DNA from: JAATFS01 sp037145635
GTDB lineage: Bacteria; Pseudomonadota; Gammaproteobacteria; Xanthomonadales; Xanthomonadaceae
Reading direction: 5' to 3'
DNA: 64,000 nt
Assembly (NCBI GenBank): GCA_037145635.1
Contig: JBBCXB010000001.1
Span: forward strand, 1 to 64,000
In this document: piece after piece, positions 1-8,986 of the stretch
How positions within the stretch are numbered: the first letter of the stretch is position 1
How the letters are laid out: each line of letters opens with the position of its first letter
Notes under the pieces: model-generated
What the model was told of the DNA's origin: nothing
The model's input: the letters and a program-made list of their open reading frames with translations, nothing else
Database searches by the model: none
Position numbers and translations under genes: made by a program

Positions 1-26
1 ACCGGGGACAGGCTCCTCGGCTCGGG

Positions 27-71
27 CGGACATCCTGTCCGACTCGCCGCCGCGGCACATCCCTGTGCCGC
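27..71. repeat. Pair of short palindromes
   Basis: Two adjacent perfect inverted repeats are visible. At 28-40 GGACA and TGTCC are separated by TCC, and the symmetry extends one base on each side. At 52-71 GCGGCACA pairs with TGTGCCGC across a 4-base loop. The two share the pattern of a central ACATCC flanked by G/C arms, so they look like related REP-type units rather than a terminator, since no T-run follows. No gene reaches them inside the window; the neighbour beyond base 1 is unknown. Confidence 0.5.
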
Positions 72-393
72 TCTCCGCCTATCCCCGGCCACGCTGTCGC
101 CTCGGCCAGTCATTGCAAGGGCTGCGGAAGCATGAGGCTGATGCTTCGTGCAGGCATGCAGACGTGCAGCGCACAATCCTGCCGCCCTGCAGCGACAAAT
201 CCGCTGCCAGGTTTCTGCCATGAGCCATCAGCTATCGGCTGAAGGCAGCCGGTCTTTGCTGTCAGCTGTCAGCAACTTCGCTCTGGAATCCCGGTTGTTC
301 GCCTGTCGGCCACCAGAGCCTGCAAAACCCCGGACGGCACGGAAGCCGCGCCTTCCGTTCCGCCAAACCGACGATGTGTGCAGAGGGGTCCGT

Positions 394-479
394 GGGTGCC
401 GGGGCAGGACCTTCCACGACATGGATGTCGTGGAAGAGCCCCCAGGGACGGGTTCACGGCGTGTCCTGCCCCGGCACCC
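394..479. repeat. Nested palindromic element (hairpin within a stem)
   Basis: Outer arms at 394-410 and 463-479 are a perfect 17-bp inverted repeat (GGGTGCCGGGGCAGGAC and its complement). Directly inside the left arm lies a perfect 12-bp hairpin at 411-436, CTTCCACGACAT and its complement around a 2-base loop. The remaining 437-462 is single-stranded in this fold. A further CCCGCG/CGCGGG pair (477-482, 494-499) follows. Open frames cross it on both strands with no homology I recognise and R/P/G-rich composition, which suggests non-coding DNA. It resembles a compound REP/BIME-like or small non-autonomous element. Whether it is dispersed in this genome cannot be judged from one copy. Confidence 0.7.
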
Positions 480-763
480 GCGGGCCGCTCCCGCGCGGGC
501 AAGCGAGGCGCCGCGCCGACCAACCGGCAGCCCACGAACGAACCAGCGAGCCAGCGAACTAACCAACCAGCCAGCGCAATGCGTCAGAGCGCAACACGAT
601 CAACGGCGTTGGCGGTGAGTTTCAGCGTCGCCGGGATGGGCGTCCCGGTGCGGCAGGCGTCCTGTCGGCGCGTTGACGCTGCACCGCCGCGAGCCGCTCC
701 CACGCAGCCCAGCCAGGCGCCATCCCACCGACCCATCGATCGGTCAACCGATCCTTAGCGTCC

Positions 764-919
764 GTCAGCCCCTCAGCCCGTCAGTCCGTCAGCCCGTAAG
801 CCCGTAAGCCCGTCAGCCCGTCAGCCCCTCCGCCCCTCCGCCCGCCAACCGCCAACCGACAACCGACAAATCGGCAAACCGACAAACCGACAAACCGAAA
901 AACCGAAAAACCGATCAAT
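764..919. repeat. Degenerate tandem octamer array
   Basis: About 20 head-to-tail units of 7-8 bp run without interruption. The left half reads GTCAGCCC, CTCAGCCC, GTCAGTCC, GTCAGCCC, GTAAGCCC (twice), GTCAGCCC (twice), CTCCGCCC (twice). The right half reads GCCAACC (twice), GACAACC, GACAAATCG, GCAAACC, GACAAACC (twice), GAAAAACC (twice). Neighbouring units are often identical while the consensus drifts along the array, which is the pattern left by repeated local slippage duplication. It lies just past the 3' end of the amidohydrolase operon. Confidence 0.8.
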
Positions 920-929
920 CGACCCACCC

Positions 930-2206
930 CTAGCGCGAGTACGCTCGCGGCAAGGCGCCGGGCGGCGCGAGGTAGCGGTCGCGCAGCTCGGTCTGGCGCG
1001 AGCGCATCGGCATCGCGCGGCCGCCCAGCCACACCTGCTCGGCGTAATGCCCCACTTCCAGCGGATCGCCGTCCCACAGCACCAGATCGGCCTGCTTGCC
1101 CACCGCGATGCTGCCGAGGCTGTCGTCCACGCCGAAGATGCGCGCCGGTACCCGGGTCAGTCCCGCCAAGCCCTGCTCCCAAGGCAGCCCGTTGGCGACC
1201 GCGTTGCCGGCCAGCTGGCGCACCTTGCGCGCGTTGTGCGAAGCGTCGCCGCTCTGGGTGAAGCTCACCTCCACCCCGGCGGCCGCCAGGCGCGCGGCAT
1301 TCTCCAGGGTCGCCCCGATCTGGTCGAAGTTCGCCGGCAGGTCGGCGAGCGCGTCGACCAGCACCGGCACCCCGGCCTGCGCCAGTTCCGGCGCCAGCTT
1401 CCAGGCCTCGCTGCCGCCGGCGATGGCCACGCGTACCCGCTCGCGGCGCGCCCAGCGCAGCAGCTGGCGGATGTCCGCCGCCCGCTCGACCTGCACCACG
1501 ACGCGGCCCTGCCCGCCGAGATAGCCGGCCAGCACCTTGCGCCCGGCCGGCGTCAGCAGCGCATGCGGCGAGTCCAGCGGCACCCGGCCGCGGGCCTCGT
1601 CCACCAACTGGTCCAGCAGCATCCACTGCGCCGCGCGCGAGTTGCCGGTCAGCTCGGCGCTGCCCGCCCCCAGCCGCAGGAACAGCGCATGCGGGCCCAC
1701 CGGGTCCGCGCTGCCGTCCAGGCGCACGATACCGCCCTGGCCGGCGATGAAGGCCCCGCCCGTGGTCGCGCCGAGCGCGGTGAAGCCGATGCCCTCCACC
1801 CGCGCCACCGGTACCAGCACCGACTCCGGGTTGTAGGCCAGGGTGACGTCGAACTCCGGGCGCATCGGCTGGTCCTGCAGCTTGAGCGCACTGTCGACCG
1901 TGCTGTCCTCGCCGGAGACCTCCTCGATGCCGATCTCGGTGATGCCGCCGAACAGCGCCGGCGTCAGCGGACGGTCGCGGGCCTCGACCACCGCGGCGCC
2001 GGCCGGCGCCGCCAGGCCCGGCCCCACCGCGCGGATCACGCCGCCCTGTACCAGCACGTCGGCGTGCGCCAGCGTGCCCTGGGGGCCTGCGGTGTGCACG
2101 GTGGCGCCGCGGATCAGCACGTCCTGCGCCAGCGCCGGCAACGCCATCCACGCCAGCGTACCGGCCAGCAGGCCCGCGCCGAGCCGGCGCGCACGGAAGC
2201 GGCGGC

Positions 2207-2210
<4 letters not shown>
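930..2210 (-). CDS. Amidohydrolase-like protein lacking the HxH motif
   Basis: Exported amidohydrolase-superfamily paralogue of 426 residues, with an N-terminal signal peptide (to about residue 28, ending ALPALA). The N-terminal beta-sandwich strand VLIRGATVHT and the C-terminal LGSIAVGKQADLVLWDGDP are typical of imidazolonepropionase-like amidohydrolases. The expected metal-binding His-x-His after the TP turn is absent: the sequence reads LTPALFGGITEIG at residues 82-94. The ATG at 2210 overlaps the stop of the upstream amidohydrolase (ATGA), so the two are translationally coupled. The open frame extends far upstream to 3983, but that part is antisense-like shadow of its neighbours. The paralogue may use different metal ligands, act as a partner subunit of the upstream enzyme, or be inactive. 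Confidence 0.85.
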
Positions 2211-3604
<1,394 letters not shown>

Positions 3605-3756
3605 GGAGTTTCCCCGGGGTGGAACGTGAAAGGCGGTCCCGGCAACCTAGCGGCCCGGCCGGCGCTTGCCAAGCCCCGGCCGGGCGCGCAACGCGCCGCC
3701 GCAGCCGCATCACATGGCCCGGTGCATGCTGGGCCACCCCGAACGGAGTGGGATGC

Positions 3757-4317
3757 ATGATCGCCAAGTCTGATCGCAACAAGCAGGCCGACGTGGTGCT
3801 GGCCTTCTGGGAACTGGCCGGACCGGAGCGCTGGTTCGCCCGCAACGAGTCGTTCGACGCCAACTTCCGCCAGCACTTCATCGAGGCGCACCATGCCGCG
3901 GCGCGGCGCGAATGCGAGGACTGGCTGCACACCGCCGACGGCGCGCTGGCGCTGCTGATCCTGCTCGACCAGTTCCCGCGCAACTGCTTCCGCGGCAGCG
4001 CGCATGCCTATGCCACCGACGGCCTGGCCCTGCACTACGCCAAGGGCGCCGTGGCCGCCGGCTTCGACCGCCAGGTGACGCCGAACCTGCGGGTATTCTT
4101 CTACCTGCCGTTCGAGCATGCCGAGGACCCGGCCGAGCAGGCGCGCTCGGTGGCGCTGCATGCCGCGCTGCCGGGCGAGGACGCGTCGAAGTGGGCGCTG
4201 GAGCACCAGGACATCATCCGCCGCTTCGGCCGCTTCCCGCACCGCAATGCCGCGCTGGGCCGCGAGACCACGCCCGAGGAGCAGCGCTTCCTCGACGAGG
4301 GCGGCTTCGCCGGATGA
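3757..4317 (+). CDS. DUF924 family protein
   Basis: A 186-residue protein of the DUF924 family. Family signatures are all present in order: VLAFWELAGPERWF near the N-terminus, LILLDQFPRNCFRGSA near the middle, FFYLPFEHAED, and IIRRFGRFPHRNAALGR close to the C-terminus. The fold is predicted to be all-helical and TPR-like; the biochemical role is not established and I do not assign one. The ATG at 3757 is chosen because GGAG lies 8 bases upstream and homology begins immediately after it; longer in-frame starts from 3619 add a basic, unrelated leader. It is divergent from the amidohydrolase operon and convergent with the lipoprotein gene at 4572. Confidence 0.88.
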   Translation: MIAKSDRNKQADVVLAFWELAGPERWFARNESFDANFRQHFIEAHHAAARRECEDWLHTADGALALLILLDQFPRNCFRGSAHAYATDGLALHYAKGAVAAGFDRQVTPNLRVFFYLPFEHAEDPAEQARSVALHAALPGEDASKWALEHQDIIRRFGRFPHRNAALGRETTPEEQRFLDEGGFAG

Positions 4318-4571
4318 GCCGGCGCGTCGGCGTTGCCGGGGTCCGCTGGGTCACGGCAGCGAGGGGCGGCGGGACGGCGCGAGCAGGCGGCGCTGCGTCG
4401 ATGCGCCCGGGCCGGCGACGGGCCCCCGGGGGACACGGAAATGCGCGGCGAACGAGGAACGCGAGCGCCGAGCGGAGGAGGACGGCCCGCGCGGCCGCCG
4501 CCCAGCCTGGTCCGGCCGGCATCGCGAGGCCGGCGACGCCGCGGCCGCGTGCCTCCCCGGCAGTCCGCGGC

Positions 4572-5090
4572 CTACAGCTTCTGCTGCAGCAGTGCCTCGA
4601 AGGCGGCATCCGGCCTGAGGCGGTCGGACATCAGGATCACCGAATGCAGCCGGCCCCGGGCCTGCACGCTGTATTCGAACCCCACCGGCGTGCCGTCGCG
4701 GCTGAAGATCTCGATCTCGCTGTGCTCGCCGAGCCGGCCCGGCTGGCTCTCCCGTGCCAGGCCCTGCTTCTCGGCGAAGTTGCCGGCCGCGGTCCGCACG
4801 CCCACCCACGCCGCATCCTCGTACTTGGCCGATTGCAGCAGGCTGGCGAGCTGGGTCGCGCACGGCGTCGTGCTGGACATGCCGTAGCCATCGACCTCGC
4901 CCATCAGCGGGATGCGGCTCAGGTTGCGTTTCGGCGCCACGGCGACGGTGCAGCCGAGCTGCTGCAGATCGGCGAGATTGAAATGCTCGGACTCCGGTCG
5001 CGGCGCCGCCAGCTCGGAGCCACTGCCGCCGCAGGCGGACAATGCGCCCGACAGCGCGAGCGTCAGGAGGGTGCGTAGGGCTAGGTTCAA
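4572..5090 (-). CDS. Putative lipoprotein, unknown function
   Basis: A 172-residue protein read from a TTG start at 5090, preceded by AAGGA seven bases upstream. From that start the N-terminus is a clean lipoprotein signal, NLALRTLLTLALSGALSAC, with the lipobox LSAC and a glycine/serine linker behind the cysteine. Longer in-frame starts up to 5333 would add about 80 arginine-rich residues in front of the signal sequence and are unlikely. The mature part has two cysteines (in LGCTVAVAP and TTPCATQ) that could form a disulphide, and a C-terminal beta-rich segment with HSEIEIFSRDGTPVGFEY. I recognise no family. Confidence 0.72.
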   Translation of the reverse strand: MNLALRTLLTLALSGALSACGGSGSELAAPRPESEHFNLADLQQLGCTVAVAPKRNLSRIPLMGEVDGYGMSSTTPCATQLASLLQSAKYEDAAWVGVRTAAGNFAEKQGLARESQPGRLGEHSEIEIFSRDGTPVGFEYSVQARGRLHSVILMSDRLRPDAAFEALLQQKL

Positions 5091-5349
5091 TGGGACGTCC
5101 TTGTAAGGAAGGGATGCGCGGCGCGCGGCCGCGTTGCGGTGCAGGCCTGCCGCTTCGGCGGCCGCGCGGTATCCACCGCATCCGGCGCCGCGCGCTCCCT
5201 CGGCTTCGGGGCGGCCACGTCGGGCACGGCGGGCAGCGAACCCCACGGGCAAAGAAAACACCGCGGTCGCGGCGCTCTCCTGCAACATCGGAAACCGATG
5301 GAACCGGCGTGGACGCACCCGCCGATTCCTCATTCCCGTCTACCGAGGC

Positions 5350-6291
5350 TCAGTACTTCGGCACACCGCCATCCACGTCGTCGGTCCAGGCATCGATGCC
5401 GCCGGTGACGTTGTGCACCTGGGTGAAGCCCAGGCCGCGGAAGTGCTCGGCCGCCTGCAGGCTGCGGCCGCCGCGGTGGCACAGGAACGCCAGCGGCGTG
5501 TCCTTGGGCAACTGCTCCAGCGCGGCGCGCTCGTCGCCGTCCAGCGTGCGGAACGGCACCGCGACCGCGGCCAGGGCCCGTTCGTCGCCCGGGCGCACAT
5601 CCACCAGGGTGAGCTGGCCAGCCTTGACGCGGTCGTCGGCGTCGCGCGGCGACAGTTCCTGCACCGGGCCGCCCTGCGCCCGGCTGGGGGCGTTGGGGTT
5701 GTCGATCGCCAGGCCGCGCCCGCGCAGGTCGTCCACCCAGTCGATGGTGATGCCGTCGGCACGGCGCGCGCTGGCCAGGTCGAACTGCACGCGCAGGCCG
5801 TTGGACTCGGCGGCGATGGCGCCCGGGTCGGTCGGCGCGAGCTGGAAGTCGGGCTGGAAGCTGGCGTCGATCGACAGCGACAGCGTCGCCCCGGGTGCAT
5901 CGGCCAGGGCACCCTTGAGCATCTCGACCGCGGCCGGGGTGATGGTGATGCGCGGCGGCGTGCGGTCCGGCGCCTCCAGCCCGAGCAGGCTGCTCAGTTC
6001 GCCGCTGTCGGCCATCTGCACGAGGATGTCGCTGCCGCCGACCAGCTCGCCATCGATGTACAGCTGCGGGATGGTCGGCCAGTCGCCGTAGGCCTTGATG
6101 CCCTCGCGGATCTCCTGGTCGGCCAGCACGTTGACGTGGGCGTAGTCCACGCCCAGGCCGTCGAGCACGCCCACCGCCTTGGCGGAGAAGCCACACTGCG
6201 GCATGCCGGGCTGGCCTTTCATGAACAGCACCACGCGGTTGGACTGCAGCAGCAATTCGATGCGGGAACGCAGGGCGGGATCGAGGGACAT
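5350..6291 (-). CDS. CGFS glutaredoxin / HesB-like / rhodanese fusion
   Basis: A 313-residue protein of three parts. Residues 1-105 are a monothiol glutaredoxin with the CGFS active site (C33, MPQCGFSAK) and the WPTIPQLYIDGELVGGSDI glutathione/Fe-S-binding segment of GrxD. Residues about 114-202 resemble the A-type Fe-S carrier (IscA/HesB) fold, from ITITPAAVEMLKGAL to GLAIDNPNAP, but the conserved cysteines are missing. Residues about 210-313 are a rhodanese domain with the active-site loop CHRGGRS (C271). Roles in Fe-S cluster delivery, glutathione chemistry and sulphur transfer are known for the separate domains; their combined role is inferred. A TAGAAT -10 box (minus strand, 6329-6324) gives a short leader. 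Confidence 0.9.
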   Translation of the reverse strand: MSLDPALRSRIELLLQSNRVVLFMKGQPGMPQCGFSAKAVGVLDGLGVDYAHVNVLADQEIREGIKAYGDWPTIPQLYIDGELVGGSDILVQMADSGELSSLLGLEAPDRTPPRITITPAAVEMLKGALADAPGATLSLSIDASFQPDFQLAPTDPGAIAAESNGLRVQFDLASARRADGITIDWVDDLRGRGLAIDNPNAPSRAQGGPVQELSPRDADDRVKAGQLTLVDVRPGDERALAAVAVPFRTLDGDERAALEQLPKDTPLAFLCHRGGRSLQAAEHFRGLGFTQVHNVTGGIDAWTDDVDGGVPKY

Positions 6292-6323
6292 GGCGGGGTT
6301 CGGTCGTCTTCGTCGGACCGGCC

Positions 6324-6329
6324 ATTCTA
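6324..6329 (-). promoter_or_regulatory. -10 box for the glutaredoxin-rhodanese gene
   Basis: TAGAAT on the minus strand, 32 bases before the ATG at 6291. The same hexamer precedes rsgA, lpxL, maeB and the zinc-finger gene in this window. No convincing -35 box is seen. Confidence 0.4.
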
Positions 6330-6350
6330 CGCCGCGTGGCATCATGGGGC

Positions 6351-7148
6351 ATGACCGCGCCGGAAACGCTGTATCGCATCCCCTCGCACCCGCATCGCTG
6401 GGCCGCCTGGCTGGCGGCCTCGCAGCTCGTGGTGGCGCTGCTGTGGTGGCGGCTGGGCTGGGCCTGGGGGCTGCCGGCGCTGATGGTCTCGCACCTGGCG
6501 TTCGTGCTGCCGGTGTTCCTGCCGCGCGCGCGCCTGTATGCACCGGTGCTGGCGCGGCTGCCGGAGACGCGGCCGCGGGTGTGGCTGACCATCGACGACG
6601 GTCCTTCCGCCGAGACCCCCGCGCTGCTGGACCTGCTCGATGCGCATGGTGCGCGCGCGACCTTCTTCCTGGTCGGCGAGCGCGCCGCCCGGCAGCCCGG
6701 GCAGGTGCGCGAGATCGTGCGCCGCGGCCACGAGGTGGGCAACCACAGCCACAGCCATCCGCAGGCCTGGTTCTGGGCGCTGGGACCGCGCCGCATGGCC
6801 CGGGAGATCGGCCAGGCGCAGCGCACCCTCGCCGCGCTGGCCGGGCGGCCGCCGCGCTGGTACCGCTCGGTCGTGGGCATGACCAACCCGTTCGTGGCCG
6901 CGCCGCTGCGCGCGCACGGCCTGACCCGGGTGGCCTGGAGCGCGCGCGGCTTCGACGGCGTGGCCTGCGAGCCGGCGGCGACGGTGGCGCGGATTGTGCG
7001 CGACCTGCGCCCGGGCGCGATCGTGCTGCTGCACGAGGGCGCTGCGCACGGCCACAATCCGGCGATCCTGCGCGGCGTGCTGGAGGCGTTGCGCGCGCGC
7101 GGCCTGGCGGCGACGCTGCCGGACGACGCCACCACCACCGGCAACTAG
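6351..7148 (+). CDS. Polysaccharide deacetylase (NodB domain)
   Basis: A 265-residue membrane-anchored NodB-homology deacetylase. Two hydrophobic segments lie near residues 15-35 and 38-58. The catalytic domain starts with LTIDDGPS, carrying the paired aspartates (base and metal ligand), followed by GHEVGNHSHSHP with the two metal-binding histidines, then RWYRSVVGMTNP in place of the usual RPPYG motif, and IVLLHEG near the end. Known members remove N- or O-acetyl groups from peptidoglycan or surface glycans; the substrate here is not clear. An in-frame GTG at 6336 would add five residues; neither start has a good ribosome-binding site. It is divergent from the glutaredoxin gene and convergent with 7202. 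Confidence 0.85.
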   Translation: MTAPETLYRIPSHPHRWAAWLAASQLVVALLWWRLGWAWGLPALMVSHLAFVLPVFLPRARLYAPVLARLPETRPRVWLTIDDGPSAETPALLDLLDAHGARATFFLVGERAARQPGQVREIVRRGHEVGNHSHSHPQAWFWALGPRRMAREIGQAQRTLAALAGRPPRWYRSVVGMTNPFVAAPLRAHGLTRVAWSARGFDGVACEPAATVARIVRDLRPGAIVLLHEGAAHGHNPAILRGVLEALRARGLAATLPDDATTTGN

Positions 7149-7201
7149 CCGGCGCGAACCACCCCGCAGGCCCGCATCGTGCGGTGCGCGACGCGCCCGG
7201 C

Positions 7202-7525
7202 CTACAGCAGGGTGCCGAGGATCACCAGCGTGATCAGCCCCAGCGTCGAGGCGATCGCCACGGCCAGGCCGAGGATGCCGAATAGCTTGCGGCGGTCGCG
7301 CTGGAAGAAGTTGGCGATGGCCAGCGCGCCGGCGACCGCCTCGGCCATGAAGGCGAGCATCATCGCCAGCCCGATGACGATCGCGATGGGCGAGCCCTCG
7401 TCCAGCCCGTCGGGGGTGGCGGTTTCCACCACGCCGGCCGCCATCAGCACGACGAACATCAGCACGGCGGCGACCAGGCTGGTGACGAAGGCGGCGATGC
7501 CCAGGCCGGAATGTCTGAGTTCCAT
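7202..7525 (-). CDS. Small four-helix membrane protein, unknown function
   Basis: A 107-residue integral membrane protein. It begins MELRHSGLGIAAFVTSL and has hydrophobic stretches at about 8-32, 46-68 and 84-107, with the basic loop FFQRDRRKLFG before the last helix pair. A good ribosome-binding site (AGGAGA about 10 bases upstream) supports the ATG at 7525. This resembles small DUF4190/DUF4064-like membrane proteins that carry the GLGIAA..SLV and K-F-G-I-LGL patterns, but I cannot place it in a named family with confidence. It lies between two unrelated genes and its role is unknown. Confidence 0.75.
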   Translation of the reverse strand: MELRHSGLGIAAFVTSLVAAVLMFVVLMAAGVVETATPDGLDEGSPIAIVIGLAMMLAFMAEAVAGALAIANFFQRDRRKLFGILGLAVAIASTLGLITLVILGTLL

Positions 7526-7634
7526 GTCGAAGATCTCCTGGAGGCGCGGGCGCGCGGTTCGACGGGGCGCGGAGTATGCGAGGGCCGGGCGGCCCTGCCA
7601 AGAAGGGCACGGTGCAGGGCCGCGCCGACCCGTG

Positions 7635-8333
7635 CTAGCGCGGCTCGCGCGTGGCCACGATCAGCCAGTTGTTGAACGGGGTGTTGCCGTACAGCGGCGA
7701 GAAGCGCGCGTGCAGCCCCGCCGCGTCCAGCTGTGCCCGCAGGCGCTCGCGCGTGGGAAACGACTTCGGCAGTTCCTGCATCCAGCCGGCCAGGTGCGCC
7801 AGCACGTCGGTGACGCGGCTGGTGCGCCCGCGCCGGCTGTCCTCGCGCAGGCCGCAGCGCAGCACCAGCCGCGCCCCGGGCGTGAGCATGTCGGCGGCCT
7901 GCCGCAGCAGCGCCGCCTGCTGTCCGGCCGGCAGGTACTGCAGCACGTCGAGGATGGCGACGCTGCCGCGGTGGCGCGGAGTGCCCTGCTTGAGGTCTAG
8001 CACGTCGAACGCGGCCCGACCGAGGCCGGCCCGCTCGGCGATGCGACGCGCGCGGTGGATCTTGGCCGCGTCGATGTCCACGCCGTGGTAGTCCAGCGCC
8101 TGCCCATCGGCGCGCAGCGCATGCGCGAGCAGGCCCAGCCCGCAGCCCAGGTCGAGCACCGGCGCGTCGGTGTCGCGCAGCGCGGCCAGCACGCCCGGGT
8201 ACAACGGGTCGGTGCGCAGCTTGGCCTGCGTGTAGTAGTAGTCGTAGCGGTTGCCCCACCAGGTGGACGGCAGGAAGGCGCGGGCGATGGCCTGCGCCTG
8301 GGAGCGGCTCAGCGGCTGGACGGCATCGCTCAC
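7635..8333 (-). CDS. Class I SAM-dependent methyltransferase
   Basis: A 232-residue Rossmann-fold methyltransferase. The SAM-binding motif I is VLDLGCGLGLLA (about residues 59-70), motif II is HGVDIDAAKI, and the acidic VAILDVLQYLP provides motif IV. It starts at a GTG at 8333 that overlaps the stop of the upstream SGNH hydrolase (GTGA). This makes it the last gene of an alaA - SGNH hydrolase - methyltransferase operon. The substrate is unknown; adjacency to an esterase suggests an acyl or small hydrophobic molecule, but that is inference. Confidence 0.85.
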   Translation of the reverse strand: MSDAVQPLSRSQAQAIARAFLPSTWWGNRYDYYYTQAKLRTDPLYPGVLAALRDTDAPVLDLGCGLGLLAHALRADGQALDYHGVDIDAAKIHRARRIAERAGLGRAAFDVLDLKQGTPRHRGSVAILDVLQYLPAGQQAALLRQAADMLTPGARLVLRCGLREDSRRGRTSRVTDVLAHLAGWMQELPKSFPTRERLRAQLDAAGLHARFSPLYGNTPFNNWLIVATREPR

Positions 8334-8986
8334 GTCGGCAGGTCCGGCGACGGGTCGGCAGTGCAGGCGACGGCCCGCAGGGCCTCGGGCAACGTCAACG
8401 CGGTCCAGCCGGCGTACATGCGCGCCGACGGATGCAGGCCGTCGGCGACCAGCATCGCCGGCTCGGCCCCGTGTGCGTGGCTGTAGCCGGTGATGTCGAC
8501 GAAGGCCACGCCCTGCGCGGCGCAGGCGTCGGCCGCGGCGCGGTTGAAGCGGTCGATCGCCTGGGCGGTGGCCGCCGCATCGCGGCCCTGGGCATGCGCG
8601 TAGGGCGTCACGCCCCAGTCCGGGATCGACAGCACCAGCACGCGCGCGGCGCGATCGCCGGCGTAGCCGATCGCCCGCGCCAGCAGCGCTGCGAACTGCT
8701 GCCGGTAGGCGTCCAGCGGCCGGTCCCGGTACTGGTTGTTGACCCCGATCAGCAGCGTCACCAGCGCGAACGGACCCTGCGGCGCAGCGGCATCCAGGCC
8801 CGCGGCCAACTCGTCGGTGGTCCAGCCGGTGGTGGCCACGATCTGCGGCGCGTCGATCGCCACGCCGTGGCTGCGCAGCGCGGCGGCCAGCTGCTCCGGC
8901 CAGCGCCCAGCGACGGGCACGCCCTCGCCGATGGTGTAGGAATCGCCCAGCGCCAGGTAGCGCAGTGCGGTCGTGGCCGCCGTCAC
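8330..8986 (-). CDS. SGNH/GDSL hydrolase
   Basis: A 218-residue SGNH esterase. Block I is LALGDSYTIGEG with nucleophile S16; block III is LIGVNNQYRDRP with the oxyanion Asn; block V is VADGLHPSARMY with the catalytic Asp and His near the C-terminus. No signal peptide is visible, so it is probably cytoplasmic, unlike TesA. The start is a GTG at 8986 that overlaps the alaA stop (GTGA); the same GTGA arrangement links its own stop to the next gene. Longer reading through the aminotransferase in this frame is not real. Confidence 0.87.
   Translation of the reverse strand: MTAATTALRYLALGDSYTIGEGVPVAGRWPEQLAAALRSHGVAIDAPQIVATTGWTTDELAAGLDAAAPQGPFALVTLLIGVNNQYRDRPLDAYRQQFAALLARAIGYAGDRAARVLVLSIPDWGVTPYAHAQGRDAAATAQAIDRFNRAAADACAAQGVAFVDITGYSHAHGAEPAMLVADGLHPSARMYAGWTALTLPEALRAVACTADPSPDLPT

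Larger units (their letters stand above)
1..929. other. Non-coding repeat-rich stretch
   Basis: I find no supportable gene in the first 929 bases. Open frames here, such as 148-618 on the plus strand, have no recognisable domain, are rich in Arg/Pro/Ala, run through the palindromes and are mirrored by frames on the other strand. The region contains the palindromes at 27-71, the nested palindrome at 394-479, a short CCAGC/AACC-rich stretch near 537-578 and the octamer array at 764-919. It ends 10 bases short of the stop codon of the amidohydrolase at 930. Confidence 0.6.

Noticed and set aside
148..618. A possible 156-residue gene in the first kilobase
   Set aside because: It runs through the nested palindrome, has no domain or ribosome-binding site and is mirrored by open frames on the other strand, as is common in GC-rich DNA.
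764..919. CRISPR array
   Set aside because: Units of 7-8 bp directly abut without spacers and drift in sequence; CRISPR repeats are longer and separated by unique spacers.
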